DNA of 64,000 bases from Circinella umbellata. Taxonomy: Eukaryota; Mucoromycota; Mucoromycetes; Mucorales; Lichtheimiaceae. The stretch covers positions 186,001 to 250,000 of the forward strand of contig JAIWNF010000023.1 in the NCBI GenBank assembly GCA_025093555.1, in the 5' to 3' direction. A model generated the notes under the pieces. It was not told the DNA's origin, searched no databases, and saw only the letters and a list, made by a program, of their open reading frames with translations. Both the position numbers and the translations under genes were made by a program. Of this stretch, positions 43,560 through 54,866 are shown in pieces (the first letter of the stretch is position 1; each line of letters opens with the position of its first letter).

Positions 43560-44840
43560 CTAAATATTATCTACGGATGTTTTTTTTAATAATCCTAACG
43601 GCACATTGTCTTGATCATCTTCTTCTGATGTCATTCTATCTGACTGACGATGAACCGGGGATGGAAAGGAAGTAGTAGCACTTGTTGTTCCACAAGAGAA
43701 AGTGGATGATGACGTTGTTGTTGTTGAGGATGAAGATAGTGATAATGATAATGATAAATCAGAAAGCATTACACTACTACTATTACTATCATTATTATGC
43801 AACATTTCCTTTTTTCGTCGCTCTTTAATTTCTTCAGCAATAGTCGCTGTAACACATGTTATTATTGGTTTTCGTTGTTCGCGTTGACGTTTCCAGTAAG
43901 TCGGAAAACTTTTTGCTTTTTTTACAACTGTTATCTTTTTGGATAATGATGAAGTACCGGTATTAATATTATTATTACTGTTATTATTATTATTAGAAAA
44001 AGAAGATGGATAATGGTGAGCTGTGGTCACAGTGGTTACGTCTTGAAAGCGGGGTCGATGTCGATCTACAGCCTCGTGGATAGGGTGTCTATTTTGACGT
44101 ATTTGATGCACAGGTGTCTCAAGAAGCATTAAAAGATATCGACATGATACTTTTCGTCTTCCTGTGGGATTTTCAGTTAGAAGAGGAGGAAGTAATCTTT
44201 CATACGATTGTTGCTGTTGTTGCTGTTGTCGTCGTTTTTTGTTTTTTGTCGTGCCATTACTGGTAATAATACTTGTGGTAGCGGACATAGATTTACTTAA
44301 AATACACCAAAGAGCGGCACTAACTCTCAAATTGTGAGGTGGGTTTTGAAGTTTATCCATAGTAGCTGCATAGACTCGATGGACATACTCGTGATCGTGA
44401 TCATGATGTTGTTGTGTTATTGCTTTTTTTCCTGTTATGGTTGGTAGTGAATTATTGATATTACTTTTATTATTATGACTTTTACTTTGTCGTATTATTT
44501 TTTTAACATCTGTTTTTCTACTTTTGCGTGATAATAAGGATGATGTTGATTTTGTCATTGTAGAATATTTTTTTTTATGCTTGTTGTTATCGTGGACATC
44601 ATCATCATCATCATCGTCGTCGTCGTCGTCATCCTCATCGTCGTCTTCGCCTGAATCTTCTGAAGAGTCCCAGAATAAATCAGGATTTACAATAATCCTA
44701 TCTCGACGACGTTTTCCCCACATCATATGAAATAGTCCATTTTCCTGTCGTCGTCTTGAATGTTTACTATTATTATATATATCTCCACCAAAAAGTCGAT
44801 CAAAAAATGATGGTTTTTGTTGTATATTCATGACAATCAA
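43560..44840 (-). CDS. low-complexity acidic/basic protein of unknown function
   Basis: A single 426-residue frame with no stop interruptions. The conserved-looking parts are the N-terminus (FFDRLFGGDIYNN, then ENGLFHMMWGKRRRDR), a central helix (DHEYVHRVYAATMDKLQNPPHNLRVSAALWCILSKS), a CRYLLMLLETPVHQIRQNRHPIH segment and a Trp/Arg-rich KSFPTYWKRQREQRKPI. Between them lie a 13-residue Asp run near residue 70 and Gln, Asn and Ser/Thr runs. The ordered islands argue for a real gene. The paired acidic and KKRR stretches suggest a nuclear protein, but this is inference. Translation may start at the fourth codon (MNIQQ). Confidence 0.6.
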   Translation of the reverse strand: MIVMNIQQKPSFFDRLFGGDIYNNSKHSRRRQENGLFHMMWGKRRRDRIIVNPDLFWDSSEDSGEDDDEDDDDDDDDDDDDVHDNNKHKKKYSTMTKSTSSLLSRKSRKTDVKKIIRQSKSHNNKSNINNSLPTITGKKAITQQHHDHDHEYVHRVYAATMDKLQNPPHNLRVSAALWCILSKSMSATTSIITSNGTTKNKKRRQQQQQQQSYERLLPPLLTENPTGRRKVSCRYLLMLLETPVHQIRQNRHPIHEAVDRHRPRFQDVTTVTTAHHYPSSFSNNNNNSNNNINTGTSSLSKKITVVKKAKSFPTYWKRQREQRKPIITCVTATIAEEIKERRKKEMLHNNDSNSSSVMLSDLSLSLSLSSSSTTTTSSSTFSCGTTSATTSFPSPVHRQSDRMTSEEDDQDNVPLGLLKKTSVDNI

Positions 44841-45272
44841 AGAATTATTTAATCGAAGAAATACTAGAAAGTATTTCTATTGTAATAGTAATTTTGATAT
44901 AAATAAAAAAAGATTGTGTCCAAAAAAAAAAAAAAAAAAAAAGGAAAGGAAAAAATGAATAATGATGATAAAAATGAGAAATAAAATAAAAAATAAAAAG
45001 AGAAAAGAGAGAGATAAAAAGAAAGAAACTGAATCAAGAAGAAGAAGAAGAAGGGGCTTTTAATTCCTTACCGGGGGGGAGAGGGAAATGGATATAATAT
45101 ATGGAGTTGTATATATAAATATACTGTAACGGTATTTTTTTTTTTTTTTGGCTGAGGTTCAGTTGGGTTTATGTAAATGAGCTTAGTATATATACAATAA
45201 ATTAAACAAGAAGAGAAACAAGAGGAGCAAAAATATAAAAGAGCCTTTCTTTTTTTTTATAATCTTATGTTA
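44841..45272. other. intergenic, no gene seen
   Basis: 432 bp with long A runs (about 20 near 44922-44942) and a GAAGAAGAAG tract; promoter of the upstream-lying minus-strand gene and 3' region of the RlpA-like gene. Confidence 0.45.
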
Positions 45273-46201
45273 CTACATAAACTTCCAATGGATCGGGCAT
45301 TTGCCTTTACCAAGATCGCCACATACAGCCAGGAACACTAATAATAGAATTATAGTTTACATTTTGTTAGTATTATTATTCACGCTTAAAATAAAGAGCT
45401 GTTGATTTTTAAATTACTATTTTTGCATTGATATGTTAGTATTGTAAAGAACTTACCAGAAGGTGACATATCTAGTGAGCCTATGTAAATATGATTAAAA
45501 ATGAAGGAAAAGGAGAGAAAGAGAGAGAAAGAGAAAAAAAAAAGAGGTATGAACATGATATATGTGTAATTTTATTAATAATAAGATAATGGCAATAATA
45601 ATATATAAGTGTTATTATCATTTACTTCTTTCTATCCCCTCCCCCTCCTCCCTCTTCTCACAAAACCCTTAGTGCCCCCTTTCAACCCATTCGCAAAAGC
45701 TCTTTTCATTACCTTCCGGGCAACCTGGACATGTGTCAACAATACGTGCTTTAGATTCACCCGAAGATCCAGCAATGTAAACATATTTATTACAATGTGG
45801 ATTATTATTCGGATTAGCGCCTATTATATATATATATTACAATTATTATAATACTCTTTTAAGAATATGCAATAGATCAGAGAAAAACAAAATCTCATTC
45901 CTCTATTGTTATTATTATCATTACCATTATGCATCTGTGGTTTATTAATTGCAACTACTAACTCATCATTTGAATCCGTTTCTCCACAAGATCCAGGTCC
46001 TGCATCATAAAAAGTACCAATACCAGAGGATGTATCACCGCTAATAGAATCAATTTTGGATCGTTTCTTTTGATTGGTATGTACTTTCTTCTTTTTATCA
46101 TACTGTTTTGAATTTGAGGATAATGGTGAAGCATCAATTGAAGTAATAACTAAACATAGTAAAACACTAATAAAAATTATATATAAAGAATAAAGCTTCA
46201 T
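45273..46201 (-). CDS. secreted RlpA-like double-psi beta-barrel protein
   Basis: Small expansin/cerato-platanin-like wall-associated protein. Four exons (minus): 45925-46201, 45713-45820, 45457-45480, 45273-45337; all phases are 1 and sum to 157 residues. Signal peptide MKLYSLYIIFISVLLCLVIT, then a basic Ser/Lys linker, then the DPBB domain: GIGTFYDAGPGSCGETDSND, VVAINKPQM, CNKYVYIAGSSGESKARIVDTCPGC, GSLDMSPSVF and a final CGDLGKGKCPIHWKFM. These match the family order GxxTFY...CG...A...C...V.D.CPGC...LD.S..F. The catalytic Asp in VDTCPGC is present, but fungal members generally lack proven lytic activity. Exon 3 is only 24 nt. Confidence 0.85.
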
Positions 46202-49200
46202 TTTCTTTTTTGGTCAAATATATACAAATAGTAATGAAAGATGATGAATAGGGGACAAAAAAAAAAGATGTTAAGGAAAGCAAAAAGGTGCTGTATAGTA
46301 GATTTCACTTTAAAAAAGGGGAAAGCGACAACAAAAAAAGAAAGAAGAACAAAAGATAAACAAGATAGATATTAGTTTTATATTTATTTGAAGCTATCAA
46401 ACATATTATTATTTTTTAGATTGGATAATATTAAGTAAGGGTTCACTTATTCATTCTTTTCTATTGTGCTTCTTTCACTGTATGTAAAAAAAAATAGAAA
46501 TAAAGAAACTATGTTAGTATCCCTTTGTATTTTTCTTTTCCCTTTCCATAATTTAAGCAGTTACATTGCATTATTTTCTAACCACCAATGTATCCAACCG
46601 ATTCATAGTTTCCCTTGGAAGTACGGGGTGAAAAAAAAATAAGGGGGTGTAAAAAAAGGAAAGAAAGAAGGGAGAGGGGGGAGAGGGGCAATGAAGTACG
46701 TAGCCATAGAAAATATTATAATAACGCCCCTCTTCTTAGTCTACACTATAGATATATCCTCTGTTATCCCTTCTTTTGTTTTCCTTTTTGATGTTTGAAG
46801 TATATATATATATATACATTTATTCGCAACAACAAAACATTTGTGTTGATTGAATAGTTGCATGCAAAATTGCTGCTGTCATGGTGATATTTTTATTTAT
46901 TTATCTATTTTTAAACTATCACCATGGTTTCAAAAGTCTGCACTAAAGAAGATTCAAATTACATTCTATAGTCAGTTCATATTTTATTGCAAAGTTATAA
47001 TGATATCTTGATCAATGTAATACGTAATAATGATAATATATATAAAAAAAAGGAGTATTTGATTTATATGATTTCATTGATTAAACAACAGAAAAATAGC
47101 AAGCAGCTAAAGAATTTTGCTTTTCTGTAAAAAAAAAATAACTTGAGCGGCTTTAAAGACAAGTATAGTATGTGTGTGATGGAGTTTATCTAACTCCACA
47201 TTACATATGTCAGGCCAAATTAGAAATTCCATTCTCTTTTCTGAGGATCTACAAATTATATTATACAAGAAAAAAACTTTGTTTCTACGTATGGTCTATT
47301 TATTTAGTTTTGATTATTTCAATATTAATACGTAATATAATAATTCCTAAATAAGTCATTATCATTTGATATCTTATATAATTTCATTTTTGAACATACA
47401 TACGTGTACAAAAAAAAAAAAGTTCACCGGGACAGAGTCAGTTGCTTTTGATATGTATGTGAATGTATATGTACGAATAAACTCATCAAAATGAATGGAT
47501 CACATAGCCAATGACATCTTCTGCAGCTATTTATTTATTTATTTTAGAAAAAAAAAGATCTTTTGTTGATTTCTCCATATTATTATGCATTATGCATCAT
47601 TATTTGGTTATATCTCGAGGTAATAACAATTAGTGATTTATTTTTTTTCTTAATGTTAATACAAAAAGAAAAAGATAAACAAAGTTAATGTTTGATTAAT
47701 ATATGCCAAAAACAAATGAAGAGTAAATACAATGTATAACAAATCTATAATATGTTGTTCTTAGATACTTCTATGATATACATAATATATCCAAGCAATT
47801 AACTATATTGTTAGAAGAATGGACAATCTGTACTATTATCATTCTCTTTCCCACGCGCACATCTTATTCTTGTATGTAACTATGCATCGAATTTTTTTTT
47901 TTTTGGTGGGGGGGGGAACAATGTTATATGAGTGAGATGTTGTTCCTTGTACGTATACGCTATCTTGCCAATATTTTTACTAATCAAAAGAACTATAATG
48001 ACGGAATAGAGAGTGTCTTTCTAATAATATAGCTTGAGACGCATTTACGTATGTTTATACTTCTTCGTTTTAACAAAAAAGAAGTTTTTCTTTATTTTTG
48101 TTATGGTTCACATTTTCGGATTTAAGATTTAAACACATAGCACATACATTCTTAACTTCATATAGAACAATATCAAACCTTTTTTAATTAGATCTCGATT
48201 TTGTTTTTTGTTTTTTTTTTCCCTTCAACAAATAAGACTTTTATAATTGAACAACTCATATAATGATATCAAACAAAAGAAAATTTTATGCATATAATCT
48301 TATCTTACTCTGTTTTTAATACATCCCATATTAATTATTTCATTTGGTTAGATATGAGAATAGAGTAATCACTATTTAATTTCTTATCTGTTCTGTCCAT
48401 AGAATATTGATATTTTTTTCTTTTAATGAAAACTATTTGTAATATGTGTCAATAAAATTTATGAGTAAAACCTTACAATTCATACATATTTTTTTTATAA
48501 AGAGAAAAAAAAGTTGAGAAAAGTAAATACCATACGTACTTAATTCCACGACATCACAACTAATATATAATATCTTGGTATCCTAGAGTGCCGAAATCTT
48601 CATGGAAACATTTTTTGGAATAGTAGCTTTCCCGATCGCGCACACACAATAGGGTGGCGGTTGCTTCACCAAAAGTTATCATGTATACAACGTCTGTACC
48701 CACTTATACCAGCTATTTTTATTTCATCTATCTGTGTTTTTTGCAATGACGACGATACACTCGAACATTTTATTTCGGGGATGTGAACGTAAATGGCATG
48801 TTTGGCTAGACGTTGCCGATCGTTTCCTGGTTCATCCAGACCAACTTGACAGCACTTATATTACCTCTCTTTCTTCTGGTTTGGACAATCCGTGACGAGT
48901 TCAACTTTTGATTTTCATTGTTTTATTGCCACTACTCTCCTACATATTTAGTCTGCCCATTGGGGGGTTTTTTTTTTACCTAGAGACCTTTTGGCTTCAT
49001 GAAGTTAGTGCTTTATTTACGACGAATCCATGCTGAAGAACAAAATAAAAGTTCGTCCTTCTGGCTAATATTCTTTCTCCATATTTTTGTTTATTGAATG
49101 TATTAAATCCCTCTTTATCATTATAATTTCCTTTTTGCTTATCCTGTTTTATGCAACAAACTCCATATTTCATTATGGATCAATAAATTATCTTATACGA

Positions 49201-49329
49201 AAAAAAAAAACAAGAGCTAATATCTACTGATCACTGCTAAAGTAAAGAAAAAAAAATTTAATCATGTAAAATTGATAACGCGAAAAACTATAATTTTTTT
49301 TTTCGTTTCAGTTATTACGACCTACAATC
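46202..49329. other. AT-rich spacer with a LINE relic
   Basis: 3.1 kb between divergent genes. Apart from the degenerate fragment at 48735-48895 no gene is visible. The region contains many T/A homopolymers and TA repeats. Confidence 0.5.
48735..48895 (+). pseudogene. fragment of a non-LTR retrotransposon C-terminus
   Basis: One frame reads FCNDDDTLEHFISGM; after a frame change it continues KWHVWLDVADRFLVHPDQLD and ends at a stop near 48895. The pattern Cys...DTLEHF...C..K..W is the C-terminal zinc-knuckle region of many LINE reverse transcriptases. The frameshift and missing upstream RT show it is a relic. Confidence 0.45.
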
Positions 49330-50678
49330 ATGACAACACTTGTACCATTAATTAGTCGTGATTTAACTTTTACACCTTACAGTATTCAATGGATACCTAC
49401 TTCTGCACGCATTTGTGTTGTAGGTGCTACAGGTCGTGGTACAGGTACTATTGCAGTATTTGAATTTCAAAAGGCATTCTCCTTAGTGGGTGAAGTATGT
49501 ATAAAATGACAACTATTTTATTTTTATTTTTTTTACTTTCCCCATTTTAAAAATTTATAAATGGCTAATTGAATGAATTGTTAGGCAGAGACAACAACTC
49601 CTGTACGTTGTTGTACTATGGGAGCTGCTGATGGAATAACACGTCGTTTAGCTACAGGAGATTTCGACGGACAACTACAATTATGGTATTTTACAGCAAT
49701 ATAGTTTTCTCCTCAATGAGATACTTCTCCATATTTTGTATTCTAACAAGATATTATAGGGATACAAATCGATTTGATTTACCATTATCTACAGTGAAAG
49801 CGCATGAAACAATTATCAATGCAATTGATGGATGCGGTGGTATTAATCGACCTGGAGGAACACGTGAAATAGTAACAGCAAGTCGAGATGGAAATATTAA
49901 AGTATGGGATACCCGAGATATAGAAAAATCTGTATTAGATATACGACCTAAACGAACCGAACAAATAAATGATGCTTGGGCAGTTGCATTTGGTAATAAT
50001 AATTTATTATTGAAGGACCCAAAGGGGCGGATAAAAAACTAAAATAATATAATTTTTATTATATATAGGCAATTTTGAAAACGGGAATGAAAGATTATTA
50101 GCAGTAGGATTTGATAATGGTGAACTTCAATTATTTGATATAGCATCAACTCAATATATTTACAAGACAAAACTTAATTCAGGAGTATGTAATAACAATA
50201 ATAACACACACATTGGAATTCTTTATTGAATGAACTAATCTCTCTCAAATATTTTTAATAGATTTGTTCAATTGAGTTCTCTGGACCTACACGACTTACT
50301 ATTACTACATTAAATGGAATTACACTATTTGATTTCAGTAAAGAAACCACAATAAAAAATTTACCTGTATGTATAAATTGTATCAGATAATAAGAGAGAG
50401 AAAGATACTAATATATTATATAATGTCATTAGGGATCAAGTGATACAACAGTATGGTCTACACGACATTTACCACAAGATCCAAATTATTTTGCATCAGC
50501 TTCTGGTGATGGTACTGTTAGTATATGGAATCATGAAAATTTGAAAAGTCCATTATCTACTATTACTGCATCCAAACATCCAATTATTTCAAGTGATTGG
50601 AATAAAGATAAAAAAGGACTTTTAGCTTATTGTTCATTCGATCAAACACTTCGACTTGGTTTAGTAAAAGGTTTATAA
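49330..50678 (+). CDS. WDR92: WD40 protein, WDR92/Monad (DNAAF10) homologue
   Basis: Seven-blade WD40 propeller; animal WDR92 associates with prefoldin-like R2TP complexes and is needed to assemble axonemal dyneins. Six exons: 49330-49494, 49585-49685, 49760-49992, 50069-50184, 50262-50366, 50433-50678; 321 residues (human 357). Recognisable blades: LATGDFDGQLQLWD, IVTASRDGNIKVWDTRD, DAWAVAFG, LLAVGFDNGELQLFD, ICSIEFSGPTRL, STRHLPQDPNYFASASGDGTVSIWN, and the end PIISSDWNKDKKGLLAYCSFDQTLRLGLVKGL, which matches the WDR92 C-terminus closely. It ends 60 bp from the UTP11 stop on the opposite strand. Confidence 0.88.
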
Positions 50679-50738
50679 TAGTAATCAACATCATGACCAT
50701 GATAATTATAATTATAATTAAATACATATATATATATT

Positions 50739-51926
50739 TTATTTACTACGTCTTGATTTCCATTTATAGACTGCTAAACCATGTTTATCCGTACCCACTT
50801 TTTTCTTATCTCCTTTACCCTAAAGAAATGATAAGAATTGTACATTTAGAAAAAGTAACTTATAATTATAGATAGATTATTTAGAATTTTACCTGTAAAG
50901 CTCGTTGTATTTCAAGTTCTCGTTCTACACGCTTAAGATCAGCTTCACGTTGAGCACGGGATACAAATTCTTTATAATTAGCTTCTCTTTCTTTCCTTAA
51001 TGCCTATAATGAAAAAAGAATGAATCATTTGTGTCAATTTGAATACTAATATTTTTGTTTCTCTATAAATTTCAAATTACCTTAAGTGATGCAGCATTTT
51101 CAGGTGCGATAATTTCACTCTTTTTTAATGTTGATATACTTGGTCGATTAAATTTACGATTGACGAGTTCTGGTAAAGTATCTAAATGTTTTACTGGATC
51201 AAATGATTTGGCTAATGATAATAATAATTAGAACTCTGATGAAAGAACACATATTTTTATCCAATTTTATTTTTGTACCTTGTTCTTTTGAATCTACAAA
51301 AACAATATGATTATTTTTCTTTGGCATAATATCTTCTTCTTCGTTGTCATCTTCTCCATCATATACGTTAAGCATATCTTCATCATCAATTAATTGTTCA
51401 TCCAAAAAATGTTGTGAATCTCGTAATTTTTCCATTTTCTAAATAATAATAATAATCATCCAATAAATATAAGAATTTATTATCATATTAAAAAAGATAG
51501 GAGGACAAACCTTTTTACTTATATCACGTTGTAACTTGATATAATTTTTATCTTGAGATTTCATTAATTGAATCATTTCTGGTGGCAAAACTTCATTTCT
51601 TTGTTGAATATGTACACCACCCTATATGTATATATATATAAGTTAATATGGGTCTATCTATTTCTTTTCGTTCCTTTTCATTCAGTTGGTTCAAAAAAAC
51701 TTACCTTTGTTTTAGAGTTGATCATTTTAAAATAAAATTCATCGGGATTTCTTGCTAAAGCTTTTTCTTTTAAAGCTTTCAATCGTTTTTGTTTGAAATG
51801 ATAATCTTTTGCACGAAGTAAATAATCTTTCTTCTTTTCAAGTAAACCAAGTCTTTCACGACCGGTTAATTGACCACGTTCTTTGTGAGTACGCCGATGA
51901 GTGGCATTACGTACAGACGATGACAT
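50739..51926 (-). CDS. UTP11: U3 snoRNP / SSU processome protein UTP11
   Basis: Component of the small-subunit processome needed for 18S rRNA maturation in the nucleolus. Six exons (minus): 51705-51926, 51511-51621, 51279-51438, 51081-51211, 50893-51003, 50739-50819; 271 residues (human 253). The family N-terminus is plain: [56 protein letters not shown]. The middle is acidic ([10 protein letters not shown]), followed by [10 protein letters not shown] and [21 protein letters not shown] long basic coiled coil ([20 protein letters not shown]) precedes a Lys/Arg tail. It shares a 213-bp divergent upstream region with the Rad60-like gene. Confidence 0.93.
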
Positions 51927-52139
51927 TTTTTTTCTTTTATTATTATAGATCGGATCGAAAAAAAAGGATGTTTATGTTCAAAGATCTAAAAAAAAAAAAA
52001 ATAACAACAAAAAAAAAAAAAAAAAAAATTCTTGATATATAATGCCGAATTTGGTAATCAGCAAAAATTAATCAAAAACGGAAAAGTTACCAAAAATAAA
52101 TAAAACCTTCTATCTCCTTTAAAGAAAAATAATAAAAAT

Positions 52140-54051
52140 ATGGCAGACTTTGACATTTGTGATATATATAGTCATAGACGTTCCACTACGAAAAAAAAAA
52201 CAAAAGGAAAAAAAGTTATTAAGAAACAACAAGAAAAAAAACGTAAAAGTCAATTTGAAGAAATTTTAAAAACTCGTAAGCATTTTGTTTTTTTTTTTAA
52301 CTTCTCCTCATTTAATTTATTATAAAAATGAATTTAAATCAAAGAAAGAAACATAGTGTGTTGGTAAGATAATAATATTAGATATATATATATTTGGTTA
52401 GGTGCAAAGTTAGGTGTAGATGGATCACGTTCCGATAGTAACGACGATAGTGATTCTGATGATCATGGTCGATCCAAAAAGAAAACTAAATTGTTATTTA
52501 GTGATTTAAATAAACGGTTAAATTCACAACAGTCAACTCAAGAATTGGATTCTAAAAACGATTATCTTGGTTTAACAGACGAAGAAAATAATATAAATAA
52601 TAACAGCTATGATGAAAACAATAATATCAATAACGATGAAACAACCACTGTTACTACAGAAGATACCTCATTTTCTTTAATGGACTCTTGTGAATCAATT
52701 AAAAATACACCTGATATTGACAATAATGCATTCATGTAAGATCTCTTATATATATCAGAACATAGAATGCTTCTTTTCATTGATCACTAAATATTTATAT
52801 AGTGAATTATCTGATGATGATGGTAAGATGGATGAGAGATCAACTTCTTTTCCTGATTATTCACTATCCTCTTCATCATCACCAATGTAAGTTGATTATT
52901 ATTATTATTATAAAAATAATAATAAAGTAACACTCTTCTAATTTTATATTTTTCAAGGCATGGAATAAATTATCAACCATCACCAGAAAAACCACGAATG
53001 AAACCACTACCTGTAATACCTTCAATTGAAGAATTGACCGATCTTGATCCTGATCTAATGAGACTCGCAACAACATCTTCTAATGCTACTGCTACAGATG
53101 GAACTTCTTTAAATGATAGGAATGACAATAATTTACTACCGACCAAATTGGAAAAAGTGCGCGTCACTGTTCAATATGTGCCTCTAATGAAAACGACGGA
53201 TGAAAACATACTCGAAATGATGAGAATATTATCAGAACCCATCAAAGCAATTCTTATGGAGGTAAATCATATATATATATATACTATGAAAGGGGGCAAA
53301 AAAAAAAATTAAATATGATTCTTTTATTTTATTTTATTTTTTTTAGAATGATCCATTTGACAAATTACTTCAATATTTTTGTAGCAAAAAATATTTGAAA
53401 AAAGAAGATGTTATCTTGGTCTATGAAGGTATTCCTGTTATGTTAAGGGCTACTCCACAAAGTCTTAATATGATTACTGGTGTTAAAGCAAAAAATCTCA
53501 TGAGTAAGTTAGTGATAATATTAATAATAATAGATTATATATCTTTTGTGTTAATCAACTATATTCAATAGAGGCCTATAAAAAAGATGACTATGAAAAA
53601 CAAGAAAGGGAAAAATCTGAAAATTTAAAACGAAGACTTGAAGAAACTCCATTTGATGATAAATTTATGAATAATTTAAAACAAGTACAACCTTCAGAAC
53701 CTGTTGAATCCGAGTCATTTATTCGTATAAAACTTCGTGGTAAAAATAATGAGGACACGAATATGCGTGTTAAACAGGTAACTATAACAGTATTATGTGG
53801 AACCAAAAATAAAAATATAAAAAAGTAATAACAATTTGATATATAATTTCGTTTTCTCCTTAACCAATATTATAATATAGACTACGTCTTTAAGAACAAT
53901 TGTGAATCGTTATGCAGAATTACAAGCACTAGCAAATGATGCAGCCACCAAAATTCGATTATCATTTGATGGTGAAGATTTATCATTAGATGATACAATT
54001 GGAGATACAGAACTTGAAGATGAAGACGTTGTTGAAGTAATTATCTCATAA
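52140..54051 (+). CDS. Rad60/Esc2/NIP45-like protein with SUMO-like domains
   Basis: Genome-stability factor family that uses SUMO-like domains to work with the SUMO E2 Ubc9. Seven exons: 52140-52275, 52402-52735, 52803-52886, 52958-53261, 53347-53503, 53572-53777, 53881-54051; 463 residues. The N-terminus is very basic (HRRSTTKKKTKGKKVIKKQQ), followed by acidic Asn-rich disorder. IELSDDDG at the exon 2/3 junction resembles a SUMO-interacting motif. A first SUMO-like domain spans VRVTVQYVPL...ILVYEGIPVML. The second, C-terminal, is the best match: IRIKLRGKNNEDTNMRVKQ, LRTIVNRYAEL, IRLSFDGEDLSLDDTIGD, ELEDEDVVEVII. There is no C-terminal Gly-Gly, so it is not processed like SUMO. Confidence 0.88.
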
Positions 54052-54866
54052 CCACTTTACAATATCCCATTCATAAATTTAACCCGTGTGGTTTGAACAT
54101 AAAAACGAAACGAAAAAAAAAAAAATATAATACATTTACATACACATCAACACACAGAGAAAGACATAAGCATAATCATAATCATATTTTATACGTTTTT
54201 TTTTATATATATTCATTTATTATCATTATTAATATTATCAAAAAACAGATACATAATTCTTTCGTAAAGAAAACAAAAGATACATTACCTTTTAGTAACT
54301 CTTTTTTTTTCTTCTTCTTCTTCTTCTTCCTCCTCCTTGTACAAAACTTCGTTACCCTCAAATTTGCATTATATTTTGTCTTTATTATTTTAAATACCTC
54401 TTTTTATTATTATTATTATTATTTTTATTGAATAAATAAACTTTTTTATTCTGTTGTTACAATTCTCGAACTGTCTACGTACCTAATTGATATATCTTGG
54501 GAATTGTGCATCTTATCTTGATCACTTTTTGATGAAGAATCTATAACAAGTGAAATATTTCTTTACGGGATATTGATTCCGAAAATTCATGCATGATTAT
54601 TTACATAAACATTTTATGCTCTTCAATGTATTAAATTTATAATATAATATGCTTTTTTTTTAGATATTTTTATATATATCAATGATGAAGAAAACAAAGA
54701 GACGTTGTTTTGGGGATTTGATGAATGAAAAAGAAGAAGAATGATAATATAATAATAATAATAGTAATAATGTTAAAAAAAAAGAATGTTTTCTATCAAA
54801 ATGCATCTAAAATTTTGGTATATTCGCCTTTTACTTTATTTTATTTTTTTTATTTTTTTGTGGTAA
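54052..54866. other. spacer between convergent genes
   Basis: 815 bp holding the two 3' regions. It has a CTTCTTCTTCTTCTTCC tract near 54310 and (ATT)n near 54400. No gene seen. Confidence 0.5.

Noticed and set aside
44524..44730. Serine-run frame on the plus strand
   Set aside because: Antisense of the Asp run of the 43560-44840 gene.
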